DNA from: Pseudomonas oleovorans subsp. oleovorans
GTDB taxonomy: Bacteria; Pseudomonadota; Gammaproteobacteria; Pseudomonadales; Pseudomonadaceae
DNA: 64,000 nucleotides
NCBI RefSeq assembly: GCF_002197815.1
Contig: NZ_NIUB01000008.1
Coordinates: 93,913-157,912 of the forward strand
Direction: 5' to 3'
Shown here in pieces: positions 19,276 to 29,170 of the stretch (the first letter of the stretch is position 1; each line of letters starts with the position of its first letter). The notes beneath the pieces were generated by a model that saw only the letters and a list, made by a program, of their open reading frames with translations, made no database searches and was not told where the DNA came from. The position numbers and the translations under genes were made by a program.

Positions 19276-20789
19276 GGCTGTGCCTCCCGATGGCCGTCAT
19301 GGCGGTGGTTGTCCTCGGGCACGGGTGCCAGGCGCTCGATGCGCTCGATGCGCATACCCTCGTCATCGGCGCGCACCCCGACCCGCACCCGGTCGCCGGC
19401 TTGCAAACCTTCCAGCAGCGCCTCATCGGCGACCGGAAACAGCATGCTCATAGCCGGCATACCCAGGGTCTTGAACGGCCCATGGGTGAGCATCACGCCA
19501 TCGTCTTCGATGCCGTCGATCTGCCCCTCGGCTTCATGCAGTGCTTCCTGCAGCTTGACCTCGGTCGCCGGTGCGCCCAGTTCCTGCACCAGCATGCCGC
19601 GCAAGCTGGCCTCGGAATCGAGCAGGAACTGCCCGGAAGCGACCACCTGCTGGCCCTCACTCAGGCCTTCCAGCACCTCGATGCGCTCGCCCTGCTCACG
19701 CCCGGTGCGAATTTCCTGGGGCCGGTAGCGCCCTTCGCCCTCGGCCAGCATCACCAGATTGCGCCGACCACTGCGGATCACCGCCTCGCTGGGCAGCAGC
19801 AGAGTCTCTGCAGCGGCCGTCTGGCCCAAGCGCACCCGCGCGCTCATACCGGGGCGCAGGCGCCCCTGGGGATTATCCAGCACCACCCGCAGACGCAAGG
19901 TGCGGCTGTCCAGATTGGCTTCGGGCAAAATGGCCTCGATGCGTCCGGCCAACACCTCGCCGGGTAGCGCCGGCAACAGGGCCTCGACCGGCTGCCCGGG
20001 CTCAATCCCGCTGCCTTGCGCCTCGGGCAGCGCCACTTCCAGCCAGACCCGATCCAGGCCATTGACTCGCGCCAGGCTCTGCCCGGCGCTGAGGGTCATG
20101 CCCTCGCGCACCTGCAGCTCCTGCAGCACCCCGGCAATCGGGCTGGTCACCGTCCAGATCCGCTGGACCTGGCCGCTGCGCTCGAGCCGAGCGACCAAGG
20201 CCGCCGGCATGCCGACCAGTTGCAAGCGCTGACGCGCCGCTGCCAGTAGCTGCGGCTGGTTAAGACTGCGCAGCGCCAGATACTCTTCCTGGGCCGCCAG
20301 CCACTCGGGCACCAGCAGGTCGACCAGGGGCGTGCCGGCTGCCAGCAGATCCTCGGGTGCCCGCTCATATACCCGCTCGACGAAAGCGGCGCTGCGCGCC
20401 TGCAGCAGCACCACGGCGCGCTGGTCATAGCCGAGGGTACCGACCGCATCCAACTCGTTGGCCAGCTGCCCACGCAGCACAGTGACCAGGCGCATGCCGA
20501 GGTTCTGGGTCAGCCGGGGGTCGACCTGCATGGCCGTACTCGGCTCGCTGTTGGCGCCGCTATCGGCATAACGCGGCACCAGCTGCATATCCATAAAGGG
20601 TGACTTGCCCGGCTGGTCGAAACGCTGCTGCGGGTACATGGGGTCGTACCAATAGAGCACCTGGCGTTCACTCTCGGTGCTGGGCTGGCTCGGCATGGCA
20701 TGGTCCTGACGCCCGACCCAGTAACCCAGGGCCGCACCCGCAACGATCAGGGCAACCAGCCCCATGGACTTGATCACTCGCTGGCTCAT
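19272..20789 (-). CDS. cusB: CusB-like periplasmic adaptor with C-terminal CusF-like domain
   Basis: 505 residues. An N-terminal membrane anchor ([18 protein letters not shown]) is followed by a heavy-metal-binding segment [10 protein letters not shown]...[11 protein letters not shown] (about residues 46-74), then the adaptor hairpin and barrel domains ([32 protein letters not shown]). A C-terminal domain from about residue 415 reads [18 protein letters not shown], the pattern of the CusF copper chaperone. So the chaperone is fused to the adaptor. The tail is His-rich ([12 protein letters not shown]). It bridges pump and outer membrane channel and passes periplasmic Cu(I)/Ag(I). Four-base overlaps with genes on both sides show one operon cusC-cusB-cusA. 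Confidence 0.92.
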   Translation of the reverse strand: MSQRVIKSMGLVALIVAGAALGYWVGRQDHAMPSQPSTESERQVLYWYDPMYPQQRFDQPGKSPFMDMQLVPRYADSGANSEPSTAMQVDPRLTQNLGMRLVTVLRGQLANELDAVGTLGYDQRAVVLLQARSAAFVERVYERAPEDLLAAGTPLVDLLVPEWLAAQEEYLALRSLNQPQLLAAARQRLQLVGMPAALVARLERSGQVQRIWTVTSPIAGVLQELQVREGMTLSAGQSLARVNGLDRVWLEVALPEAQGSGIEPGQPVEALLPALPGEVLAGRIEAILPEANLDSRTLRLRVVLDNPQGRLRPGMSARVRLGQTAAAETLLLPSEAVIRSGRRNLVMLAEGEGRYRPQEIRTGREQGERIEVLEGLSEGQQVVASGQFLLDSEASLRGMLVQELGAPATEVKLQEALHEAEGQIDGIEDDGVMLTHGPFKTLGMPAMSMLFPVADEALLEGLQAGDRVRVGVRADDEGMRIERIERLAPVPEDNHRHDGHREAQP

Positions 20790-21979
20790 TGGCCGCTCTC
20801 CAGGTTGGTGGCATAGGCAAAATGCAGGCGCGCACTGACCAGCGCCCGCTGTTCGGCGAAATCCAGATGGCGCAGCTGCGCCTCTACTTGCTCGCGGCGG
20901 GCGGCGATCAGCGTGGCCAGCTCACCCCTGCCAGCGCGATAGTCGGCCAGGCTCAGGCGTACCCGCTCCTCGGCCAGGGGCAGCAGGCTGTCGCGGCTGC
21001 GCTCAAAGGCGCGCTGCAGGCGTCGATGCTCGGCCAATTCCACCGCCAACTGCGTGGCATGCTCGCGCCACAGTGCCTCGCGCTCGGCCTCAAGGGCCAG
21101 CAACTCGGCACGCTGGGCGGCAATCCGCGGGTTCTGCCGGCTACCGGCAAATACCGGCAGATCGATGCTCAGCTGCAGCGAGAGCATGTCGCCGAAGGCA
21201 CGGTCGCGCTGCTGATAGGCCAGCTCCCAACTCCAGTCGGGACGCTTGTCAGCTTCAGCCAAACGCACCCGTGCCTCGGCCTCACGGGTCTGCGGGGCGA
21301 AGGCCTGTAATTCGGGGTGCTGCTGCAAGGCATGCTGGTAACGGCTCACCTCCACTGGCCAATCGGGCAGTTGTCCCACCAAGGCTTCATCGGCCGCCGA
21401 TCCGACCCAGCGGCGCAAAACGGCGCGCGCCTGGCTGCGCTGCAACTGCAGTTCGTCCTCACGCTCGGCCAGCACCAGGGCTTCCTGGCGCGCGGCCAGG
21501 CTGTCGACACTCTGCCCAAGGCCGGCAGCCAGGCGGGCCTGCACCGCACGTTCAAGCAGGCGATTTTCCTCGTAGAAACCCTGGAACAGTTGCAGGCGCT
21601 GTTCCAGGGCCTGGGCGGCGATCCAGGCCTGGGCGGTTTGCCGCTGCACCTGCAGGCGCTCGATCTGCACCTGCGCCGCGGCCGAATCGATACCCGCCTG
21701 GGCCAGTGCCACTCGGGCGCTGCGCTTGGCCCGGTTAGGCACCTCCTGCATAACGCCGAGCATGCCCATGGTCATGGGCTCGGCATCCAGGCGCCAGCGC
21801 GCCTCGCCCTCGATAGGCAGGTTCTGTAAGCCCAGCAGAAGCTTCGGATCGGGCAGCTCGCCCGCAGGCACTGCGGCCTGGCGTGCGGCATCCAGTTCGG
21901 CGGCGCGCGCCATCAGGTTTGGGGCTTCACGACCGGCCAGGGCCAGGGCCTGATCAAGGGTCAAAGCCAGGCTCGGCAT
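20786..21979 (-). CDS. cusC: CusC/CzcC-like TolC-family outer membrane factor, 5' end lost
   Basis: 397 residues from the first available ATG. Two outer membrane efflux protein repeats are visible (LDQALALAGREAPNLMARAAELDAA and later HPELQAFAPQTREAEARVRLAEADK, examples in part), with heptad-rich helices. Reading upstream of ATG 21979 in frame gives LLAGAALASLFSMPSLA, clearly the end of a signal peptide, then PNHAP and antisense metR sequence. The native start and signal peptide n-region are therefore missing, cut at about 22017 by the junction with the metR copy. No ATG, GTG or TTG start exists in frame before a stop at about 22263. The product made from 21979 would keep only the cleavage region and probably not reach the outer membrane. 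Confidence 0.85.
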   Translation of the reverse strand: MPSLALTLDQALALAGREAPNLMARAAELDAARQAAVPAGELPDPKLLLGLQNLPIEGEARWRLDAEPMTMGMLGVMQEVPNRAKRSARVALAQAGIDSAAAQVQIERLQVQRQTAQAWIAAQALEQRLQLFQGFYEENRLLERAVQARLAAGLGQSVDSLAARQEALVLAEREDELQLQRSQARAVLRRWVGSAADEALVGQLPDWPVEVSRYQHALQQHPELQAFAPQTREAEARVRLAEADKRPDWSWELAYQQRDRAFGDMLSLQLSIDLPVFAGSRQNPRIAAQRAELLALEAEREALWREHATQLAVELAEHRRLQRAFERSRDSLLPLAEERVRLSLADYRAGRGELATLIAARREQVEAQLRHLDFAEQRALVSARLHFAYATNLESGQ

Positions 21980-22017
21980 GCTGAAAAGGCTCGCCAGCGC
22001 AGCGCCGGCAAGCAGCG

Positions 22018-22698
22018 GAGCGTGATTTGGCGCGCCTGGCCGGTGGCACCGCTGGCCGCTTGCACATGGCCATCGAATGCCACAGCTGCTTCCAGTGGCT
22101 GATGCCGACCATCGACCAGTTCCGCGATGCCTGGCCGGAAGTGGAGCTGGACCTGGCCTCGGGCTTCTCCTTCGCCCCGCTGCCCGCGCTGGCCCGGGGC
22201 GATCTGGACCTGGTGGTGACTTCGGACCCCATCGAGCTGGCCGGCATCACCTACGTGCCACTGTTCACCTATGAGGCGATGCTCGCCGTGGCCAATCAGC
22301 ACCGCCTGGCGCACAAAGCCTTTATCCAGCCGCAGGATCTGGCCACGGAAACCTTGATCACCTACCCGGTGGAACGCGACCGCTTGGACATTTTCACGCG
22401 CTTTCTCGAACCCAACGATATCGAGCCGGCGCAGGTGCGCACCGCCGAACTGACGGTGATGATGATGCAACTGGTGGCCAGCGGCCGTGGCGTGTGTGGC
22501 CTGCCCAACTGGGCGCTGCACGAGTACAGCTCGCGCGGTTACGTCAGCGCCAAGCGCCTGGGGGAAAAGGGCTTGTTCGCCACCCTCTACGCCGCGATCC
22601 GCACCGACATGCTCGACGCGCCGTTCATGCGCGACTTCCTGCTCACCGCCAAGGACACCTCCTTCGCCAGCCTCGAAGGCGTTAGCGTGGCGCGCTAA
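22018..22698 (+). pseudogene. metR: 5'-truncated second copy of metR
   Basis: Homologous to codon 80 to the end of metR at 8973-9653, beginning with GAGCGTGATTTGGCGCGCCT in both copies. By eye the protein differs at 14 of about 222 positions, with many more silent differences. It lacks the whole DNA-binding domain and any promoter, so it is not a functional regulator. An internal start at 22027 could give 223 residues of effector domain only. It marks the right junction of the copper block. Confidence 0.92.
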
Positions 22699-22751
22699 GA
22701 CAGAGGCGCAGTGCTCAAAGTGCCAGCCAGTTAAGCAGGTAAAGGTGAGTA

Positions 22752-22837
22752 TGTAGGAGCCAGCTTGCTGGCGATCCTGCCCTCGGCAATCATCAGCCCG
22801 CTTGAAGAAAAGCATCGCCGGCAAGCCGGCTCCTACA
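22752..22837. repeat. REP/BIME pair
   Basis: Two inverted units: TGTAGGAGCCAGCTTGCTGG (22752 on) and CCGGCAAGCCGGCTCCTACA ending at 22837, separated by about 38 bp. The same pair recurs at 63717-63784. A third related unit (TTCGCCCCGGGGCGGGGCTC) lies at 22956-22980. These fill the 420-bp space between the metR fragment and tetR together with a GGCGGGTTA...TAACCCGCC inverted pair at 22850-22912. Confidence 0.8.
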
Positions 22838-23118
22838 GTTGCGCAATCGTAGGGCGGGTTAGCCGCGTGCCACCATCCGCAATCACCACAATGTCTGTTG
22901 CGGCGTAACCCGCCATCGACGCAACGCATTTCATCGCCTGATAGGTTAGAAGCTTCGCCCCGGGGCGGGGCTCCTACACGTATCCCTGTAGGAACTCCGC
23001 CTTGCGGTGAATGAGGCAGTGAACGGCTACCCGCCAATTGCCTTGTTACAACTCCCGTATTGCCGCATCGTGACCAACAGTCATAGCATGACTACCGGTC
23101 ACGAAACTCGGAACAGTC

Positions 23119-23775
23119 ATGCGCTACCAGGATCAACTCTTCCAGCAGCGGGAAAACGCCCTGCTGCAATCCGCTCGCCAGCTATTTCAGGAACAATCCT
23201 GGGATCGCGTCACCATTGCCGAAGTGGCGCGTCACGCCGGCATCGGCAAGGGTACGGTGTACAAGCACTTTTCCAGCAAGGAGGCGCTCTACGCGCGTCT
23301 GGTGCTGGACTGCTCGCGCCAGCATCTGAGCGAACTGCGTGAGACCGCGAACCAGGCGCCGCCTCGCGAAGCCATGCGCCATGTGATTCGTCGCGCCTTC
23401 GAACAACTGCTGGCCGACCCACTGCAAGCCCAACTCTGCCTGCTGTGCGACCGCCCCGCCTTCCAGGAACGCCTGGACGCGCCCTACCGTGAACAGTTCC
23501 TCGAGCTGGAAGGTCAGTACATGGCGCTGTTCAACCAACTGCTGCAAGGCAGCTTCAGCGAACTGCAACTCTCCCCCACTGATTGCCAACGCCTGCTGTG
23601 GGGCGTGGAGGCTTGCGTCAACGGCGTGATGGCCCGTATCGCCTCCGGCGGCTTCGCCCATTGGGCCGAACCCATCGAGCTGGACGCCTATTTCCAGCGC
23701 GTCACCGATTTCATCATTGCCGGCCTGCAAGGCCAGGCCGCCGCGCTGCATGCAGCGCCTGCACTCAGCGAGTAA
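23119..23775 (+). CDS. TetR/AcrR family repressor
   Basis: 218 residues. N-terminal TetR helix-turn-helix (residues about 12-58) with VTIAEVARHAGIGKGTVYKHF, and a ligand-binding C-terminal domain. It begins six bases before an RND adaptor gene on the same strand, so it very likely controls the efflux operon that follows. ATG at 23119 is the first start of the frame; GGAACAGTC upstream gives only a weak ribosome site. Inducer unknown. Confidence 0.92.
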   Translation: MRYQDQLFQQRENALLQSARQLFQEQSWDRVTIAEVARHAGIGKGTVYKHFSSKEALYARLVLDCSRQHLSELRETANQAPPREAMRHVIRRAFEQLLADPLQAQLCLLCDRPAFQERLDAPYREQFLELEGQYMALFNQLLQGSFSELQLSPTDCQRLLWGVEACVNGVMARIASGGFAHWAEPIELDAYFQRVTDFIIAGLQGQAAALHAAPALSE

Positions 23776-23781
23776 ACCCAC

Positions 23782-24864
<1,083 letters not shown>

Positions 24865-24865
24865 G

Positions 24866-27800
24866 ATGCACGCACTGATCGCTGCCGCACTCGACCGTAG
24901 CCGTACCACCATCCTGGTCCTGCTGTTCCTGCTCTGCGGCGGGCTGGTGGCCTACATCGCCATGCCCAAGGAATCCAACCCGGACGTGGTCATTCCCATC
25001 ATCTATGTTTCGGTGACCCTCGAAGGCATCAGCCCCGAAGATGGCGAACGCTTGCTGGTGCGGCCGCTGGAGCAGGAGCTGCGCAGCCTCGAGGGCGTCA
25101 AGGAAATGCGCTCGGTCTCCAGCGAGGGCCACGCTTCGGTGACCCTGGAGTTCGATGCCGGCTTCGACGCCAAGGTGGCGCTGGCCGACGTGCGCGAAAA
25201 GGTCGACACCGCCCGCAGCAAGCTGCCGGAAGAAGCCGAGGAGCCGACCGTCAACGAGGTCAACGTGGCGCTGTTCCCGGTGCTGTCGGTGGGCCTGTCC
25301 GGGCCGATTGCCGAGACCGAGCTGGTGTACATCGCCCGGCGCCTGAAGGAGAACATCGAAGGCATCGCCGAGGTGCTCTCGGTGGAAATCGGCGGCGACC
25401 GCGAAGACCTGCTGGAAATCGTCGTCGACCCGCAGGTACTGGACAGCTACGGCATCGACTACAACGAGCTGTTCAACCTGGTCAGCCGCAACAACCGCCT
25501 GGTCGCTGCCGGCAGCCTGGATACCGGCGCCGGGCGCATGAGCATGAAGGTGCCCGGCGTCATCGAAGACCTCGAAGACGTGATGCGCATGCCGATCAAG
25601 GTGGTCGGCAACAGCGTGGTCACCTTCGCCGACGTCGCCACCATCCGCCGCACCTTCAAGGACCCCACCGGCTTCGCCCGCATCAACGGCCAGCCGGCCA
25701 TCGTGCTGGAGGTGGCCAAGCGCAGCGGCGCCAACATCATCGAGACCATCGATCGGGTCAAGGCGCTGATGGAACAGGCGGGGCCCCTGCTGCCGCCAGG
25801 CGTTGAAGTCAGCTACATCATGGACCAGTCGCAGGAGGTGCAGAACATGCTCGGCGACCTCCTCAACAACGTGCTGACCGCCATCGTCCTGGTGCTGATC
25901 CTGGTGGTGGCGAGCATGGGCATGCGCTCGGCGCTGCTGGTCGGCCTGACCATTCCCGGCGCCTTCCTGAGCGGCATCCTGCTGATCTGGATGCTCGGCT
26001 TCACCCTCAATATCGTCGTACTGTTCAGCCTGATCCTGGTGGCCGGCATGCTGGTGGACGGCGCCATCGTCGTCTCCGAGCTGGCCGACCGCTACCTGCA
26101 GCAGGGCCAGAGCCCGCGCCAGGCCTGGGCCAACGCGGCCACGCGGATGGCCTGGCCGGTGATCGTCTCCACCGCCACCACATTGGTGGTGTTCCTGCCG
26201 CTGCTGTTCTGGCCCGGCGTGGTCGGTCAGTTCATGAAGTACCTGCCGGCCACCGTGATTCTCTGCCTGCTGGCCTCGCTGGCCATGGCGCTGGTGTTCC
26301 TGCCGGTACTCGGCGCCGTCACCGGTGGCCGCGCACGCCCGCAGGCGCCCACCGCCAATCGCGCCGGCAACGCCTACCGCAATCTGCTAGCGACGCTGCT
26401 CAAGCGCCCGGGGCTGACCCTGCTCGGCATGCTGGCGCTGATCGCCCTGATCTACGTCGGTTACGGGCGCTTCAACCATGGCGTGGAATTCTTCCCCGAC
26501 GTCGAGCCGGAAAGCGCGCAGATCTGGCTGCGCGCGCGCGGTGATCTGTCGGTGCAGGAGAAGGACGCCCTGCTCCAGCAGGTGGAAAAGCAGGTCATCG
26601 GCATGCGCGAGGTCAAGGCGCTGTATGCACGGTCCCTGGCCCAGCCGGAAGGCCAGCAAGGCCAACTCGGCGCCGATGTGATCGGCACCCTGCAGTTCCA
26701 GTTCGTCGACTGGCACCAGCGTCGCCCGGCCAAGGACATCCTCGCCGAAATGAGCCAGCGCACCGCCAGCATTCCCGGCGTGGTGCTGGAGTTCCGCAAG
26801 CAGGAACAGGGCCCCACCGACGGCAAGCCGGTGAAGCTGCAGATCAGCGCGCTGGATCCGGCACTGGGCGAGCAGTGGGTCGAGCGCATTCGTGGCGAGA
26901 TGCAGAATCTCGGCGGCTTCGTCGACATCGAGGACGACCGTGCCCTGCCTGGTATCGAGTGGCGCATCAAGGTCGACCGCGAGGCCGCCGCGCGCTTCGG
27001 CGCGGACGTACTCAGCGTCGGCAACGCGGTGCAGATGATCACCAACGGCCTGAAGCTGGCCACCTACCGGCCCGAGGATGCCACCGATGAGGTGGACATC
27101 CGCGTGCGCCTGCCCGGCAACTGGCGCTCGCTCGACCAGCTCGGCCGCCTGACCCTCAATACGCCGGCCGGCCAGGTGCCGCTGAGCAACTTCGTCGACC
27201 TGCAGCCAGCGCCCAAGGTCGGCACCCTGCGCCGCGTCGATGGCGACCGCACCATCACCCTGCAGGCCGACCTGGCCGAGGGCGCGCGCCTGGACGAACG
27301 CCTCAAGGCGCTGCGCGAAGCGCTTGGCGAGGTGCCGGCCGAGGTCAAGGTGAAGTTCGCCGGCGAAGATGCCGACCAGCGTGAAGCGGCCACCTTCCTG
27401 ATGACCGCCTTCGTTGTCGCCATCTTCCTCATGGCGATCATCCTGGTGACCCAGTTCAACAGCCTGTACCAGGCCAGCCTGGTACTTTCAGCCATAGTCC
27501 TGTCCACAGCCGGAGTCTTGATGGGCCTGCTGGTCAACGGCCAGTCGTTCGGCATCGTCATGGTGGGCATGGGCCTGATCGCCCTGGCCGGCATCGTGGT
27601 GAACAACAACATCATCCTGATCGACACCTACAACCAGCTGCGCCGCCAGGGCCTGGAGCCGCGCGAGGCGGCCCTGGAAACCGGCAGCCTGCGCCTGCGC
27701 CCGGTGCTGCTCACCGCGGTGACCACCATCCTCGGCCTGATGCCGATGGTGCTCAGCATCAACGTCGACCTGGTCACGCCGAGCCTCGGCTTCGGCGCGC

Positions 27801-28240
27801 CCTCGACCCAGTGGTGGACCCAGCTGTCCAGCGCCATTGCCGGCGGCCTGGCCTTCGCCACCGTGCTGACCCTGCTGCTGACGCCCTGCCTGCTGGTGCT
27901 CGGCGCCCGCTTCGAGCGTCGTCCGCCGCCGCTGGAAACCTACGATACCGACCTGCTCGACCTGCCGGAGCATCTGATCGCCGCCAAAAACCGACAGGGC
28001 GAACCTGCAGCGCACCAACTGAAGCTGGAGTCCTCCTCAGGAGCAAAAGCTGAATACATGGCAAAACGCCAGATCTCGCCTAGGCTAACCAGCAACGATG
28101 GTCAGGGCGGGAATGGAAAGACAGCAGGGATGCTTTTAACAGACGCGAGGCGCGCAAGGCGTCTTGCAGAAACGACAAAGCCCTCTTTCGGAGGGCTTTG
28201 TCTTTTCCGCTCGCCTCGCATAGGCCAGCGCAAGCAATGA
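24866..28240 (+). CDS. RND multidrug efflux permease with an aberrant C-terminal extension
   Basis: 1124 residues; relatives are about 1020-1050. Standard RND layout: TM1 (TILVLLFLLCGGLVAYIAM), two periplasmic loops, TM2-6 with GMLVDGAIVVSELADR (proton-relay Asp region) and TM8-12 near residues 840-1020. The native C-terminus probably ends near DLLDLPEHLIAAK. After that the frame runs for about 80 codons through non-conserved sequence including a perfect rho-independent terminator at 28174-28206, which is not expected in a coding region. Removing one A from the run at 27986-27990 would place a stop at 28018-28020. So a small indel probably extended the frame. ATG at 24866 is preferred to an earlier start at 24845. 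Confidence 0.9.
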   Translation: MHALIAAALDRSRTTILVLLFLLCGGLVAYIAMPKESNPDVVIPIIYVSVTLEGISPEDGERLLVRPLEQELRSLEGVKEMRSVSSEGHASVTLEFDAGFDAKVALADVREKVDTARSKLPEEAEEPTVNEVNVALFPVLSVGLSGPIAETELVYIARRLKENIEGIAEVLSVEIGGDREDLLEIVVDPQVLDSYGIDYNELFNLVSRNNRLVAAGSLDTGAGRMSMKVPGVIEDLEDVMRMPIKVVGNSVVTFADVATIRRTFKDPTGFARINGQPAIVLEVAKRSGANIIETIDRVKALMEQAGPLLPPGVEVSYIMDQSQEVQNMLGDLLNNVLTAIVLVLILVVASMGMRSALLVGLTIPGAFLSGILLIWMLGFTLNIVVLFSLILVAGMLVDGAIVVSELADRYLQQGQSPRQAWANAATRMAWPVIVSTATTLVVFLPLLFWPGVVGQFMKYLPATVILCLLASLAMALVFLPVLGAVTGGRARPQAPTANRAGNAYRNLLATLLKRPGLTLLGMLALIALIYVGYGRFNHGVEFFPDVEPESAQIWLRARGDLSVQEKDALLQQVEKQVIGMREVKALYARSLAQPEGQQGQLGADVIGTLQFQFVDWHQRRPAKDILAEMSQRTASIPGVVLEFRKQEQGPTDGKPVKLQISALDPALGEQWVERIRGEMQNLGGFVDIEDDRALPGIEWRIKVDREAAARFGADVLSVGNAVQMITNGLKLATYRPEDATDEVDIRVRLPGNWRSLDQLGRLTLNTPAGQVPLSNFVDLQPAPKVGTLRRVDGDRTITLQADLAEGARLDERLKALREALGEVPAEVKVKFAGEDADQREAATFLMTAFVVAIFLMAIILVTQFNSLYQASLVLSAIVLSTAGVLMGLLVNGQSFGIVMVGMGLIALAGIVVNNNIILIDTYNQLRRQGLEPREAALETGSLRLRPVLLTAVTTILGLMPMVLSINVDLVTPSLGFGAPSTQWWTQLSSAIAGGLAFATVLTLLLTPCLLVLGARFERRPPPLETYDTDLLDLPEHLIAAKNRQGEPAAHQLKLESSSGAKAEYMAKRQISPRLTSNDGQGGNGKTAGMLLTDARRARRLAETTKPSFGGLCLFRSPRIGQRKQ
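28174..28206 (+). terminator. rho-independent terminator of the RND operon
   Basis: Perfect 12-bp stem GACAAAGCCCTC / GAGGGCTTTGTC with a five-base loop TTTCG, followed by TTTT. It lies inside the annotated reading frame of the pump gene, which argues that the natural end of that gene is upstream. Confidence 0.9.
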
Positions 28241-28442
28241 CAATGTGCCAAGCCTCAATTGCGCGGCGTGTTTCACAGAGCGGAGTGCTCCCCTGGCAGC
28301 TCTGGCACTTCGAACTTCCCCAGAATATTCGCGTGATGGCAAATATCGTGACGCTTGAAACTATCACTCACAACGCCCTGAGCTAGACACAAAGATGATG
28401 ACTCATGCTTTCCAGTGCAGCGAGCATTGCTTAGCATGCATA

Positions 28443-28458
28443 CAACGTATATACGTTG
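28443..28458. promoter_or_regulatory. palindromic operator of the toxin-antitoxin pair
   Basis: Perfect 16-bp palindrome CAACGTATATACGTTG, 30 bp before the antitoxin start. Ribbon-helix-helix antitoxins repress their own promoter through such sites, so this is a good candidate autoregulatory operator. Confidence 0.65.
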
Positions 28459-28488
28459 CAGTTACGAATCGACCGATAGGTGACGACC

Positions 28489-28764
28489 ATGGCCAAAGAA
28501 GCCGTTTTCAACCTGAAGCTTGAGTCTGAACTGCGCGAAGACTTCATGGCAGCCGCTCAAGCCGCACACCAGCCGGCCTCCCAGGTTATGCGCGACCTCA
28601 TGCGCGACTACATTCGCCTGCAGCAACAGGTCAAAGAGCATGATGAGTTCGTGCAACGCAAGGTCGCTGCTGCAAGGGCATCGGTAGAGGCTGGTCGCGG
28701 CCGCTCCAATGATGATGTAGAAGCTGAATTCGCTGCTCGCCGGGCCAAGGCTCTGGGTCACTGA
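28489..28764 (+). CDS. ribbon-helix-helix antitoxin (RelB/ParD-like)
   Basis: 91 residues. The N-terminus AKEAVFNLKLESELREDFMAAA with VMRDLMRDYIRLQ is a ribbon-helix-helix DNA-binding pattern; the charged C-terminal half (RKVAAARASVEAGRGRSNDDV) would bind the toxin. ATG at 28489 is chosen; a GTG at 28480 could add three residues. Its stop overlaps the start of the toxin gene by one base, the usual coupling. The palindrome upstream supports autorepression. Confidence 0.88.
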   Translation: MAKEAVFNLKLESELREDFMAAAQAAHQPASQVMRDLMRDYIRLQQQVKEHDEFVQRKVAAARASVEAGRGRSNDDVEAEFAARRAKALGH

Positions 28765-29099
28765 TGCAGGTTATTTGGACACCTGAGGCCATGCAGGACC
28801 GTCTGGATATCTGGGAATACATCGCAACCGACAACCCTCGCACTGCTGTGCACATGGACGAGCTATTCAGTGCTGTTGCCGCTAGTCTGGCCGATTTTCC
28901 CGACAAGGGCAGGCTGGGAACGGTGGTCGGTACTCGCGAGCTGATCCCTCACGAGAACTATCGTCTCGTCTATCAGACTGAGCGTGATGTGGTCTGGATT
29001 CTTGCCCTGGTGCACGTCGCCAGGATGTGGCCACCAGTTCAGAGCCAGCTGCAGTCTCCAGCCGCTTTCGACACTTCTTCGACACCCTGCATGCCGTAG
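28764..29099 (+). CDS. RelE/ParE family toxin
   Basis: 111 residues. The core reads VIWTPEAMQDRLDIWEYIA, then GTRELIPHENYRLVYQ and VVWILALVHVARMWPP, typical of RelE/ParE toxins that cut mRNA at the ribosome or inhibit gyrase; which of the two cannot be told. After WPP, where relatives usually end within a few residues, there are about 20 more residues (SQLQSPAAFDTSSTPCMP), suggesting that the native stop was lost or that the 3' flank was changed. It ends 33 bp before the left att site of the arsenic island, so the pair is just outside the island. Confidence 0.86.
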   Translation: MQVIWTPEAMQDRLDIWEYIATDNPRTAVHMDELFSAVAASLADFPDKGRLGTVVGTRELIPHENYRLVYQTERDVVWILALVHVARMWPPVQSQLQSPAAFDTSSTPCMP

Positions 29100-29132
29100 A
29101 AAGCAAAAACCCCCGAAACTCTGGGAGCTTCA

Positions 29133-29170
29133 GGGGCTTTTTAGTATGGCGGGAAGATAGGGATTTGAAC
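29133..29170. other. attL: left attachment site of the tRNA-Ser island (38-bp direct repeat)
   Basis: Identical over 38 bp to 42969-43006. The shared sequence begins GGGGCTTTTTAGTATGG and ends GGGATTTGAAC; it is the 3' end of tRNA-Ser (from the T-loop region to CCA) plus the T-run side of its terminator. Here the rest of the tRNA is absent, so this is the truncated copy left on the far side of the integrated element. The hairpin just upstream (29105-29140) remains terminator-like. Confidence 0.92.

Noticed and set aside
22752..22837. Possible CRISPR-like or small RNA hairpins in the repeat-rich spacers
   Set aside because: The units are inverted REP pairs shared between loci, without regular spacers; no CRISPR array or cas gene is present in the window.
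21961..23037. Minus-strand frame of 358 codons across the metR fragment
   Set aside because: Antisense to the metR copy and crossing REP elements; the same kind of shadow exists opposite the intact metR.
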